Shown: positions 14,944 to 23,365 of the stretch, one piece after another
Layout: each line of letters opens with the position of its first letter
How positions within the stretch are numbered: position 1 is the first letter of the stretch
DNA from: Paraburkholderia sp. SG-MS1
Lineage (GTDB): Bacteria; Pseudomonadota; Gammaproteobacteria; Burkholderiales; Burkholderiaceae
Direction: 5' to 3'
Assembly (NCBI RefSeq): GCF_012275575.1
Contig: NZ_NPIH01000266.1
Span: 1 to 36,596 of the forward strand
Length of the DNA: 36,596 bases
Notes under the pieces: model-generated
The model's database searches: none
Told to the model about the DNA's origin: nothing
Seen by the model: only the letters and a program-made list of their open reading frames with translations
Program-made: the position numbers and the translations under genes

Positions 14944-15924
14944 ATGAATACCCAAGAGGCGAAGATCGTCCTCGAGACTGCCTTGATCTGCGCGCAGGAG
15001 CCGTTAAAGCTCGGCGAATTGCGCAAGCTCTTTGCCGACGGCGTGTCGGCAGACACCGTTCGGAACTTGCTCGAGGACCTCAAGCAGGACTGGTCTGGGC
15101 GTGGTGTGGAGCTGGTCGGGCTGGCATCGGGCTGGCGGTTTCAAAGCAAGCCCGCGATGCGTTCGTATCTGGACCGTCTACATCCGGAAAAGCCGCCGAA
15201 ATATTCGCGCGCGGTGCTCGAAACGCTCGCGATCATTGCCTACCGGCAGCCGGTCACGCGGGGCGATATCGAAGAAATTCGCGGCGTCACGGTGAATACG
15301 CAGGTCGTCAAGCAACTGGAGGATCGCGGCTGGATCGAGGTGATCGGTCATCGCGACGTGCCGGGCCGTCCGGCGCTGTATGCAACCACGCGGCAGTTCC
15401 TCGACGACCTGGGTCTGGCCGCACTGGACGAGCTGCCGCCGCTCGCGGACCCGTCGGCTCAATTGAACGCGGATTTGCTCGGTCAGCATGCGATCGAATT
15501 CACCGATATCGAGGCCGCGCAGAATCTGGCGACGGGCGAAGCGGGCGAAGTCGCGAACCACGAGTTGCCGCCGGCCGAAGTGATGGGGGCAGAGGGTGCC
15601 GGAGCCGAAGCGGCCGGGAGTGCCGCAGGCGTTACGCCGGAGCCGCATCCGGACGCGGTCGACGCACCGGGCGCAGGAGAGCATGCCGAAACGACAGACG
15701 CAGCACCGCAGACCGGCGTCGCCGGATCAGCACAGCATGACGATCCGGTCCCCCAGGCCGATCCGGCAACACCCGCGCACGACTCGGGCGTACTCCGAAA
15801 TACGGAGCGGGCCGCAGAGCCGAATCCGACCACGGCGGCGCATGGCGATCCTGAAGATCGTCGCGATGCCGCGCAAGACGCAGGCATTCTGACCGACGAC
15901 GAACCCGAGTCGCGCAGCGCCTGA
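14944..15924 (+). CDS. scpB: ScpB, segregation and condensation protein B
   Basis: Partner of ScpA and SMC in the bacterial condensin complex, which compacts and segregates the chromosome. The first roughly 185 residues are the tandem winged-helix ScpB core: EAKIVLETALICAQEPLKLG, LEDLKQDWSGRGVELVGLAS, YSRAVLETLAIIAYRQPVTR, GDIEEIRGVTVNTQVVKQLE and GWIEVIGHRDVPGRPALYAT. The remaining roughly 140 residues are low-complexity, rich in Ala, Glu, Asp and Pro, and presumably disordered. The total of 326 aa is longer than the usual 180-280. The ATG at 14944 has a poor ribosome site. scpA is not adjacent. The gene is followed 63 bp later by rluB, and the two are probably cotranscribed. Confidence 0.93.
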   Translation: MNTQEAKIVLETALICAQEPLKLGELRKLFADGVSADTVRNLLEDLKQDWSGRGVELVGLASGWRFQSKPAMRSYLDRLHPEKPPKYSRAVLETLAIIAYRQPVTRGDIEEIRGVTVNTQVVKQLEDRGWIEVIGHRDVPGRPALYATTRQFLDDLGLAALDELPPLADPSAQLNADLLGQHAIEFTDIEAAQNLATGEAGEVANHELPPAEVMGAEGAGAEAAGSAAGVTPEPHPDAVDAPGAGEHAETTDAAPQTGVAGSAQHDDPVPQADPATPAHDSGVLRNTERAAEPNPTTAAHGDPEDRRDAAQDAGILTDDEPESRSA

Positions 15925-15943
15925 CGTAACCAAACTTTTTTGC

Positions 15944-15962
15944 CACGCCCGCAACGGGCGTG
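15944..15962 (+). repeat. Hairpin in the scpB-rluB spacer
   Basis: CACGCCCG and CGGGCGTG form a perfect 8-bp stem with a CAA loop, 25 nt before the rluB TTG start. The T-run lies upstream, so it is not a plus-strand terminator. It may affect mRNA processing or rluB translation. Confidence 0.6.
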
Positions 15963-15987
15963 CGCGACCTGACATTTTGAGGTTGTT

Positions 15988-17829
15988 TTGACACATACCC
16001 ACGACACCGATTCGTCCGAATCCGAGCGCGCCGTGCCGTCGGCACGGGCCGACGAAACGCGCACCACGCAAGCGTCGGCTGGCGAGGGCGAGCGCCCGGC
16101 GCAGACCGCGGAAGCAGACGGTGAAGACCGTCCGCGCCGCGGTTTGCGTCGTGGACCGCGCAGCCTGATCGCGCGGCGCCGCGCTGGGGCGAAGACGAAG
16201 GGCGCCGAAGGCGTGCCCGCGCCGGGGGCGCCGGTCGTCACCGAGGCGCCGCCGGACGGCGAAGTGGTCGCGCAGGTGCGCATGCCCCGCAAGGATGCAG
16301 GCGCAAAGGGCCAAGGTTCGCGGCGCACTGCCCAGGCGGGCGGCGCGAAGCGCGAGGGGCATCGCGAAGGTGCACCTCGTGAAGGTCAGCGCGAGCGTCA
16401 GCCGCGTGAGGGCGGGCAGCGCCAGAACCGCCGCGGCGGCGAGGTACCGGCAGCGACGGCCACGGAGGCCGGTCAGGACGATCTGTTCTCGTATGTGACA
16501 TCGCCGGCGTTCGACGCGGACAACAGCCCGACCGGCGGCGTGCGCGCCCCGATGCTGGGTCGTGGCAAGCCGGCTGCGCCCAAGCGCGTGCTGGCCGCTG
16601 ACGACGACGCGCCGAAGCTCCACAAGGTGCTGGCCGAAGCGGGCATGGGTTCGCGCCGCGACATGGAAGAGCTGATCGTCGCCGGCCGTGTGTCGGTGAA
16701 CGGCGAGCCGGCTCACATCGGTCAGCGCATCATGCCGACCGATCAGGTTCGCATCAACGGCAAGCCGGTCAAGCGCAAGCTGGCCAACAAGCCGCCGCGC
16801 GTGCTGCTGTATCACAAACCGACCGGGGAAATCGTCAGTCACGCTGACCCGGAAGGCCGTCCGTCGGTGTTCGACAAACTGCCGCCGATGAAGACCGCCA
16901 AGTGGCTCGCGGTCGGCCGCCTCGACTTCAACACTGAAGGTTTGCTGATGCTGACCACGTCGGGCGATCTGGCGAACCGCTTCATGCACCCGCGTTACAG
17001 CGTCGAGCGCGAATATGCGGTGCGGGTGGTCGGCGAGCTGGCAGAAGGCATGCGTCAAAAGTTGCTGCGCGGCGTCGAGCTGGATGATGGTCCGGCCAAC
17101 TTCCTGCGCATTCGCGACGGCGGCGGCGAGGGGACCAATCATTGGTATCACGTCGCGCTCGCCGAAGGGCGCAACCGCGAAGTGCGCCGTATGTTCGAAG
17201 CGGCCGGCCTGATGGTCAGCCGCCTGATCCGTACCCGTCACGGCCCGATCTCGCTGCCTAAAGGTCTCAAGCGCGGCCGTTGGGAAGAACTCGAAGACAA
17301 CCAGGTGCGCGCGCTGATGGCGTCGGTTGGTCTGAAGGCGCCGACGGAAGAGCGCGGCGGCCGCAGCTCCGCGCCGGAGCGTAAGCAGCCGGATCCGATG
17401 CAAACCTCGATGGGCTTCATCAATCGCGAACCCGTGCTGATGTCGCATAGCCGGTTCGAACAGCAGCCGCGCGGGCAGGGTCAGGGGCGCCGCGGTGCGG
17501 CGGGCGGCGGTTTCGGCGGCGGCGCGAGTACCGGTTACGGCAACCGCGGCGCGGGCCGTGGCGCCGGCGGCTTCGGCAGCGCGCTGGGCGGCGGTGCCGC
17601 TGGCCCGCGTGGCGGCCGTGAGGTCGACGGCAATCGCGCGCCGTCGGGCAGTGGCAATCGTGCTGGCGGCGCCAAGCGTGCGGGTGGCAACAACGCCAAC
17701 CCGGGCGGCGGCAACCGCGGCCCCGGCGGCAATCGTGGTGGCAACGCTAATCGCGCGGGCGGCGGCAATGCCAACGCGGGCGGCGCCAATCGCGGCGGCG
17801 CGCCGCGCGGCCGTTCGCGCGGTCGTTGA
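15988..17829 (+). CDS. rluB: RluB-type 23S rRNA pseudouridine synthase with long disordered tails
   Basis: Converts a 23S rRNA uridine (U2605 in E. coli) to pseudouridine. The start is TTG at 15988, supported by GAGG 5 nt upstream; no better start keeps the conserved core. An S4 RNA-binding domain begins near residue 209 (KLHKVLAEAGMGSRRDMEEL). The synthase domain carries VGRLDFNTEGLLMLT with catalytic Asp near 313, then AEGRNREVRRMFEAAGLMV and RTRHGPISLPKGLKRG. At 613 aa it is about twice the normal length. The N-terminal roughly 205 residues are charged and Arg/Glu/Gly-rich. From about residue 495 the tail is made of Gly, Arg, Asn and Ala (RGG-like, many GGNR/RGG repeats). Such tails are common in Burkholderiaceae RNA enzymes, from memory, and probably bind RNA non-specifically. 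Confidence 0.9.
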   Translation: MTHTHDTDSSESERAVPSARADETRTTQASAGEGERPAQTAEADGEDRPRRGLRRGPRSLIARRRAGAKTKGAEGVPAPGAPVVTEAPPDGEVVAQVRMPRKDAGAKGQGSRRTAQAGGAKREGHREGAPREGQRERQPREGGQRQNRRGGEVPAATATEAGQDDLFSYVTSPAFDADNSPTGGVRAPMLGRGKPAAPKRVLAADDDAPKLHKVLAEAGMGSRRDMEELIVAGRVSVNGEPAHIGQRIMPTDQVRINGKPVKRKLANKPPRVLLYHKPTGEIVSHADPEGRPSVFDKLPPMKTAKWLAVGRLDFNTEGLLMLTTSGDLANRFMHPRYSVEREYAVRVVGELAEGMRQKLLRGVELDDGPANFLRIRDGGGEGTNHWYHVALAEGRNREVRRMFEAAGLMVSRLIRTRHGPISLPKGLKRGRWEELEDNQVRALMASVGLKAPTEERGGRSSAPERKQPDPMQTSMGFINREPVLMSHSRFEQQPRGQGQGRRGAAGGGFGGGASTGYGNRGAGRGAGGFGSALGGGAAGPRGGREVDGNRAPSGSGNRAGGAKRAGGNNANPGGGNRGPGGNRGGNANRAGGGNANAGGANRGGAPRGRSRGR

Positions 17830-18070
17830 GCAGGCGGAATAACCACGTATGACAGCCGGCGGCGTATCGTCCCTTAACGAGGTTCGCGGTCGCTGTCGGA
17901 TTCGAGCGATGAATGCCGCGGTTTTATGCCACGCATAAAATTGCGAGGCTGCATGAAATGGGGCAGGGTTTGATATCAGCCGCTTTGCAATTGGCCCGCG
18001 AGGCCGCCGCGGCGTCGAAAGATTTCCTATGAAATCAAGCGGAAATGCGCTTCGTACGGCGTTCTGCGGT
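17830..18070. other. Spacer after rluB
   Basis: No gene is seen. It holds the perfect dyad TTTTATGC-CAC-GCATAAAA (17922-17940), an A/T-rich 8-bp stem that might end the rluB transcript or act as an operator. The rest is featureless up to the rimP promoter. Confidence 0.45.
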
Positions 18071-18099
18071 TTGCGTTTGTCCCGAAAAATGGCTACAAT
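18071..18099 (+). promoter_or_regulatory. Promoter of the rimP-nusA-infB operon
   Basis: TTGCGT (18071-18076), a 17-bp spacer and TACAAT (18094-18099) form a good sigma-70 promoter, with a start near 18106. It is about 210 nt upstream of rimP and directly upstream of the leader terminator. Confidence 0.65.
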
Positions 18100-18105
18100 C
18101 GCGAA

Positions 18106-18188
18106 GTCGCTGGGCGTGCGGCTTTTCATGTGCGGCTCAGGTGCGACCACCGGTAATAAGATGATGGGCGTTTAGCCCATTTTTTTTT
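18106..18188 (+). promoter_or_regulatory. Possible attenuator leader upstream of rimP
   Basis: The predicted leader of about 83 nt runs from the promoter to a terminator (18164-18188). TGGGCGT occurs at both 18111-18117 and 18165-18171, so the early copy could pair with GCCCA (18175-18179) in place of the terminator's own 5' arm. That would give an antitermination alternative. Leaders ending in terminators have been proposed before rimP in gammaproteobacteria; a match to those is not claimed here. A short stable RNA is the alternative reading. Confidence 0.45.
18164..18188 (+). terminator. Rho-independent terminator in the rimP leader
   Basis: ATGGGC (18164-18169), loop GTTTA and GCCCAT (18175-18180) are followed by eight T (18181-18188). 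The short stem with a long T-run suits partial termination. It lies 128 bp before the rimP start and downstream of its promoter. Confidence 0.75.
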
Positions 18189-18315
18189 GCCGCTCAGTTC
18201 ATCGTGGTTCGGCATCTCGGGTTCGCACGAACGTGCGCCGGCTTGGCGCACGGCCCGCATTGATTGTTTGCAAAACAAGCGGCAGGCTCGCTGCGCGAAC
18301 ATCTAAGAGGGCACT

Positions 18316-18774
18316 GTGCAACTGACGGAACTGATTGAAACCACGGTCGTGGGACTCGGCTACGAGCTCGTCGATCTCGAGCGCACCGGGCGCGGCATGA
18401 TGTGCATCTATATCGACCAGCCCGCCGGCATCGCGATCGAAGACTGCGAGAAAGTCACGCGTCAGCTCCAGCACGTTCTGACGGTCGAAAACATCGATTA
18501 CGAGCGGCTCGAAGTGTCGTCGCCGGGTCTCGACCGCCCGCTGAAAAAACTGGCGGATTTCGAACGCTTCGCAGGCAGCGAAGTGGTCATCACATTGAAA
18601 AAGCCATTGGACGGACGGAAATCGTACCGGGGCATTCTGCATGCTCCGCAAGGCGAAACGATCGGTCTGGAATTTGAAGGGAAGGAAGGCGCCGCGATGC
18701 TCGATTTCACGCTCGCGGACATGGACAAAGCACGCCTCGTTCCGAAAGTTGACTTTAGGAGCCGCAAACAATGA
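18316..18774 (+). CDS. rimP: RimP, 30S ribosome maturation factor
   Basis: Assists assembly of the 30S subunit 3' head and central pseudoknot region. The 152-aa protein matches the family: MQLTELIETTVVGLGYELVD, then MMCIYIDQPAGIAIEDCEKV, YERLEVSSPGLDRPLKKLAD and the C-terminal SH3-like part (VVITLKKPLDGRKSYRGIL to DKARLVPKVDF). The start is GTG at 18316 with AAGAGGG upstream. Its TGA overlaps the nusA ATG, so nusA translation is likely coupled to rimP. First gene of rimP-nusA-infB. Confidence 0.95.
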   Translation: MQLTELIETTVVGLGYELVDLERTGRGMMCIYIDQPAGIAIEDCEKVTRQLQHVLTVENIDYERLEVSSPGLDRPLKKLADFERFAGSEVVITLKKPLDGRKSYRGILHAPQGETIGLEFEGKEGAAMLDFTLADMDKARLVPKVDFRSRKQ

Positions 18775-20246
18775 GTCGCGAAGTGTTGATGCTGGTGGAT
18801 GCGCTGGCACGCGAGAAGAATGTCGACAAAGACGTGGTATTTGCCGCGCTCGAAGCGGCTCTCGCTTCGGCCTCCAAGAAACTCTTCGAAGAAGATGCGG
18901 ATATCCGCGTCCATATCGACCGTGAAAGCGGCGAGCACGAAACGTTTCGCCGCTGGAAAGTGGTGCCGGACGAAGCCGGTTTGCAGGAACCGGATCAGGA
19001 AATTCTGCTGTTCGAAGCACGTGAGCAGAAGCCCGAGATCCAACTCGACGAGTACATCGAAGAACCGGTGCCGTCGATCGAATTTGGCCGTATCGGCGCT
19101 CAGGCTGCCAAGCAGGTGATCCTGCAGAAGGTGCGCGACGCGGAGCGCGAGCAGATCCTGAACGACTTCCTCGAGCGCGGTGAGCACATCATGACTGGCT
19201 CGGTGAAGCGTCTCGACAAGGGCAACTTCATCGTCGAAACCGGCCGTGTCGAGGCGCTGCTGCGTCGCGACCAGCTGATTCCGAAGGAAAATCTGCGCGT
19301 GGGCGACCGCGTGCGCGCCTACATCGCGAAGGTCGATCGCACCGCGCGCGGTCCGCAGATCGAGCTGTCGCGTACGGCACCCGAATTCCTGATGAAGCTG
19401 TTCGAGATGGAAGTGCCGGAAATCGAACAGGGCCTGCTCGAAATCAAGGCAGCTGCGCGCGATCCGGGCGTGCGCGCGAAGATCGGCGTGGTCGCATATG
19501 ACAAGCGCATCGATCCGATCGGCACCTGCGTCGGCATTCGCGGTTCGCGCGTGCAGGCGGTGCGTAACGAGCTCGGTGGCGAAAACGTCGACATCGTGCT
19601 ATGGTCGGAAGATCCCGCACAGTTCGTGATCGGCGCGCTCGCGCCGGCAGCCGTCCAGTCGATCGTCGTCGATGAAGAAAAGCACTCGATGGACGTCGTC
19701 GTAGACGAAAACGAACTGGCGGTCGCGATCGGCCGCAGCGGCCAGAACGTGCGTCTTGCCAGCGAACTCACCGGCTGGCAGATCAACATCATGACGCCGG
19801 ACGAATCTGCGCAGAAGCAGAATCAGGAACGCGGTGTATTGCGTGACCTGTTCATGGCGCGTCTCGATGTCGACGAAGAAGTCGCCGACATCCTGATCGA
19901 CGAAGGCTTCACGAGCCTCGAAGAGATCGCCTATGTGCCGCTCAACGAAATGCTCGAAATCGAAGCATTCGACGAAGACACCGTTCACGAACTGCGTAAT
20001 CGCTCGCGCGACGCGCTGTTGACGTTGGCGATCGCGAATGAAGAAAAGGTCGAAAATGTAGCGCTCGACCTGAAGAGCCTGGACGGCATCGATGCCGACC
20101 TGCTCGCGAAGCTTGCTGAACACCACGTCCAGACGCGCGACGAACTCGCCGAGCTGGCCGTGGATGAACTGGTCGAGATGACCGGTATGGAAGAGGATGC
20201 CGCTAAGGCGTTGATCATGAAAGCACGTGAACACTGGTTCCAGTGA
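18771..20246 (+). CDS. nusA: NusA, transcription termination/antitermination factor
   Basis: Binds RNA polymerase near the RNA exit channel and modulates pausing, termination and antitermination. The 491-aa protein shows the N-terminal RNAP-binding domain (about 1-125), an S1 domain (GSVKRLDKGNFIVETGRVEA, about 135-200), two KH domains (RIDPIGTCVGIRGSRVQAVR, and AIGRSGQNVRLASELTGWQI) and two C-terminal acidic repeats (DILIDEGFTSLEEIAYVPL, and LAEHHVQTRDELAELAVDEL). The acidic repeats are present in E. coli-like NusA and absent from short forms. The ATG at 18771 overlaps the rimP stop. Confidence 0.97.
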   Translation: MSREVLMLVDALAREKNVDKDVVFAALEAALASASKKLFEEDADIRVHIDRESGEHETFRRWKVVPDEAGLQEPDQEILLFEAREQKPEIQLDEYIEEPVPSIEFGRIGAQAAKQVILQKVRDAEREQILNDFLERGEHIMTGSVKRLDKGNFIVETGRVEALLRRDQLIPKENLRVGDRVRAYIAKVDRTARGPQIELSRTAPEFLMKLFEMEVPEIEQGLLEIKAAARDPGVRAKIGVVAYDKRIDPIGTCVGIRGSRVQAVRNELGGENVDIVLWSEDPAQFVIGALAPAAVQSIVVDEEKHSMDVVVDENELAVAIGRSGQNVRLASELTGWQINIMTPDESAQKQNQERGVLRDLFMARLDVDEEVADILIDEGFTSLEEIAYVPLNEMLEIEAFDEDTVHELRNRSRDALLTLAIANEEKVENVALDLKSLDGIDADLLAKLAEHHVQTRDELAELAVDELVEMTGMEEDAAKALIMKAREHWFQ

Positions 20247-20274
20247 GAAATGACCATGGCGCACTAAATTGAAC

Positions 20275-20326
20275 GCGGCCGTTAGGCCGCATGACACGAT
20301 GCTAACCGCAAGGAATCGGTCCTTGC
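20275..20326 (+). repeat. Two tandem hairpins in the nusA-infB spacer
   Basis: GCGGCC-GTTA-GGCCGC (20275-20290) and GCAAGGA-ATCGG-TCCTTGC (20308-20326) are both perfect stems. The second ends 5 nt before the infB ribosome site. Neither has a T-run, so they may guide RNA processing or tune infB translation. Confidence 0.6.
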
Positions 20327-20340
20327 ATTAAGAGGAATGA

Positions 20341-23304
20341 ATGGCGAGTAACAACGTAGCCCAATTTGCCGCGGAACTGAAAATGCCTGCAGGCGTGCTG
20401 CTCGAGCAGCTGCAGGCGGCGGGCGTCACAAAAGCGAGCGAAGACGACAACCTGTCCGAGGCGGACAAGGCGCGTCTGCTCGACCACTTGCGCAAGTCTC
20501 ACGGCTCGACTGATGCGGACAAGCGCAAGATCACGCTGACGAAACGGCATACGTCGGAAATCAAGCAATCCGATGCGACGGGTAAAGCTCGCACCATTCA
20601 GGTCGAGGTGCGCAAGAAGCGCACTTTCGTCCGCCGCGACGAAACCTCCGCCGAAGGCGGAGATGCATCGAATCATGCGGCCGAAGGCGCCGAGGTCGAC
20701 GATCTGGAACTTCAGCGTCGTGAAGAGGAAGCGCGTCACGAAGCGGAGCTGCTCGAAAAGCAGGCGCAGGAGTTGAAGGCTCGCCAGGAACAACTCGAAC
20801 GCGAAGAAGCCGAGCGTCAGGCGCGTGAGCAGGCTGCCGAAGCCGAGCGCCGTCGCGCGGAAGAAGAAGCGGCGAAGAAGCGCGCAGCGGCTGCGGCCGA
20901 GGCGGCGGCACGCGAGAAGGCGCAGCAGACGGCGCAAGTCGCGCAGCCGGTGGCCGCGAAGGTCGAGCCGGTGGCAGCGAAGGCAGCGGAGCCGGTGGTC
21001 GCCAAGGAAAGCGAGCAGGACGACGAACGCGCAGCGGCCGAACGCGCTGCGCAACGCGAAGCCGCGAAGAAGGCGGAAGACGCAGCGCGTCAGGCCGCCG
21101 AGAAAGCGCGTGCCGAGCAGGAAGAAATCGCGAAGCGCCGTGCCGCGGCGGAAGCCGAAGCACGCGCAATTCGCGAAATGATGAACACGCCGCGCAAGGC
21201 ACAGGTCAAGGCGCCGGAACCGGCACCGAAGCCCGCCGAGCCGGCCAAGGCCGCGGAAGCCAAGGGCACGCTGCACAAGCCCGCACGTCCGGCAGGCGAG
21301 GCACCGGCGCGTCCGGCTGCGAAGAAGCCCGCTGCTGCGGCTCCGGCATCCCCGAGCGCGCCGTCCGCCGGCGACAAGAAAAAGCCAGGCGGCGGCAAGG
21401 GTGGCTGGCAGGACGACGCAGCGAAGCGCCGCGGTATCAAGACGCGTGGCGATTCGAGCGGCGGTGTCGATCGCGGGTGGCGCGGCGGCCCGAAGGGTCG
21501 CGGCAAGCATCAGGATCAGAACACCACGTTCCAGGCGCCGACCGAACCGATCGTGCGTGAAGTGCACGTGCCGGAAACCATCACGGTCGCCGATCTGGCG
21601 CACAAGATGGCGGTGAAGGCGTCGGAAGTCATCAAGTCGATGATGAAGCTCGGCCAGATGGTCACGATCAACCAGATGCTGGACCAGGAAACGGCGATGA
21701 TCATCGTCGAGGAACTGGGTCATCACGCGGTGGCGGCCAAGCTGGACGATCCGGAAGCGATGCTGGTCGAAGGCGAAGTGTCTGATGCGGAAGCATTGCC
21801 GCGTCCGCCCGTCGTCACGGTCATGGGTCACGTCGACCACGGCAAGACCTCGCTGCTCGACTACATCCGCCGCGCGAAGGTTGCAGCGGGCGAAGCGGGC
21901 GGCATTACGCAACACATCGGCGCTTACCACGTCGAAACGCCGCGTGGCGTGATCACGTTCCTCGACACGCCGGGTCACGAAGCCTTTACGGCCATGCGTG
22001 CCCGCGGTGCGAAGGCAACCGACATCGTGATTCTGGTGGTCGCGGCCGACGACGGCGTGATGCCGCAGACGAAGGAAGCGATTGCCCACGCGAAGGCAGG
22101 CGGCGTGCCGCTCGTCGTTGCGATCAACAAGATCGACAAGCCGGATGCGAATCCGGAACGTGTGAAGCAGGAACTCGTCGCGGAAGGCGTCGTGCCGGAA
22201 GAGTACGGTGGCGATTCGCCGTTCGTGTCGGTGTCGGCCAAGACCGGCGCGGGCATCGACGATCTGCTCGAAAACGTGCTGCTGCAAGCGGAAGTGCTGG
22301 AACTGAAGGCACCGGTCGAAGCGCCGGCCAAGGGTCTGGTCATCGAAGCGAAGCTCGATAAGGGTAAGGGACCGGTCGCAACGATCCTGGTCCAGTCGGG
22401 TACGCTGAACCGCGGCGACGTGGTGCTGGCAGGTAGCGCTTACGGTCGCGTGCGAGCCATGCTCGACGAAACCGGCAAGCCGACCAAGTCCGCCGGTCCG
22501 TCGATCCCGGTGGAAATCCAGGGTCTGTCGGAAGTCCCGCAAGCAGGCGAAGAAGTCATCGTGATGCCGGACGACCGCAAGGCGCGTGAAGTCGCGCTGT
22601 TCCGTCAAGGCAAGTTCCGCGACGTCAAGCTGGCCAAGCAACAGGCCGCGAAGCTCGAGAACATGCTGGAACAGATGGGCGAAGGCGAAGTGCAGTACAT
22701 GCCGCTCATCGTCAAGGCCGACGTGCAAGGTTCCCAGGAAGCCTTGGTGCAGTCGCTGCTCAAACTGTCGACCGACGAAGTGCGCGTGCAGATCGTGCAC
22801 GGCGCCGTGGGCGGCATTAGCGAGTCCGACGTCAACCTGGCCACGGCTTCGAAGGCGGTCATCATCGGCTTCAACACGCGTGCGGATGCGCAGGCTCGGA
22901 AGCTGGCGGAGTCCAATGGCGTCGACATTCGCTACTACAACATCATCTATGACGCAGTGGATGACGTGAAGGCCGCGATGTCGGGCATGCTGGCACCGGA
23001 GAAGCGCGAAGTCGTGACGGGTACGGTCGAAGTGCGCCAGGTCTTCAAGGTACCGAAGATCGGGGCCGTGGCCGGCTGTATGGTCACGGACGGTTTCGTC
23101 AAGCGCTCGTCGTCGGTGCGCGTGCTGCGTAACAACGTCGTTATCTTTACGGGCGAACTCGATTCGCTCAAGCGCTTCAAGGACGACGTCAAGGAAGTCC
23201 GTCAGGGCTTCGAGTGCGGTATGTCGATCAAGAACTTCAACGACATCGTCGAAGGCGATCAGTTCGAAGTCTTCGAGGTCACCGAAGTCGCGCGTTCGCT
23301 GTAA
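20341..23304 (+). CDS. infB: Translation initiation factor IF-2
   Basis: GTPase that brings fMet-tRNA to the 30S subunit and promotes subunit joining. The 987-aa protein has an N-terminal IF2_N module (NNVAQFAAELKMPAGVLLEQ), a long Ala/Glu/Lys/Arg coiled region (about 110-290) and a Pro/Ala linker. A second IF2_N-type module follows (ITVADLAHKMAVKASEVIKS, about 415). The G domain has GHVDHGKTSLLD (about 496), DTPGHEAFTAMRARG and AINKIDKPDANPERV. Domains II-IV end in FKDDVKEVRQGFECGMSIKN. The ATG at 20341 follows AGAGGA. A second ATG at 20337 overlaps it out of frame and encodes only M-N-G-E, but its spacing to the ribosome site is too tight. Strong terminator downstream. Confidence 0.97.
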   Translation: MASNNVAQFAAELKMPAGVLLEQLQAAGVTKASEDDNLSEADKARLLDHLRKSHGSTDADKRKITLTKRHTSEIKQSDATGKARTIQVEVRKKRTFVRRDETSAEGGDASNHAAEGAEVDDLELQRREEEARHEAELLEKQAQELKARQEQLEREEAERQAREQAAEAERRRAEEEAAKKRAAAAAEAAAREKAQQTAQVAQPVAAKVEPVAAKAAEPVVAKESEQDDERAAAERAAQREAAKKAEDAARQAAEKARAEQEEIAKRRAAAEAEARAIREMMNTPRKAQVKAPEPAPKPAEPAKAAEAKGTLHKPARPAGEAPARPAAKKPAAAAPASPSAPSAGDKKKPGGGKGGWQDDAAKRRGIKTRGDSSGGVDRGWRGGPKGRGKHQDQNTTFQAPTEPIVREVHVPETITVADLAHKMAVKASEVIKSMMKLGQMVTINQMLDQETAMIIVEELGHHAVAAKLDDPEAMLVEGEVSDAEALPRPPVVTVMGHVDHGKTSLLDYIRRAKVAAGEAGGITQHIGAYHVETPRGVITFLDTPGHEAFTAMRARGAKATDIVILVVAADDGVMPQTKEAIAHAKAGGVPLVVAINKIDKPDANPERVKQELVAEGVVPEEYGGDSPFVSVSAKTGAGIDDLLENVLLQAEVLELKAPVEAPAKGLVIEAKLDKGKGPVATILVQSGTLNRGDVVLAGSAYGRVRAMLDETGKPTKSAGPSIPVEIQGLSEVPQAGEEVIVMPDDRKAREVALFRQGKFRDVKLAKQQAAKLENMLEQMGEGEVQYMPLIVKADVQGSQEALVQSLLKLSTDEVRVQIVHGAVGGISESDVNLATASKAVIIGFNTRADAQARKLAESNGVDIRYYNIIYDAVDDVKAAMSGMLAPEKREVVTGTVEVRQVFKVPKIGAVAGCMVTDGFVKRSSSVRVLRNNVVIFTGELDSLKRFKDDVKEVRQGFECGMSIKNFNDIVEGDQFEVFEVTEVARSL

Positions 23305-23320
23305 TTCACGCGACACGGCT

Positions 23321-23365
23321 CAACGGGCGGAGCGGGCTTTGACGCCCGCTCCGCCCGTTGTTTTT
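23321..23365 (+). terminator. Strong rho-independent terminator after infB
   Basis: A perfect 17-bp stem (23321-23337 with 23344-23360, starting CAACGGGCGGAGCGGGC), a 6-nt loop and T5 (23361-23365) lie 16 bp after the infB stop. It separates rimP-nusA-infB from rbfA-truB. Confidence 0.93.

Noticed and set aside
15937..15962. Terminator between scpB and rluB
   Set aside because: The T-run precedes the hairpin on the plus strand, so it cannot act as an intrinsic terminator in the gene direction.
15727..18150. 807-codon antisense open frame across scpB and rluB
   Set aside because: Its composition (Ala/Arg/His/Thr repeats) mirrors the opposite-strand genes, which have recognisable families. 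Long antisense frames are common in GC-rich DNA.
20302..23316. 1004-codon antisense frame opposite infB
   Set aside because: Shadow of a clearly identified IF-2 gene; no ribosome site or known domain.
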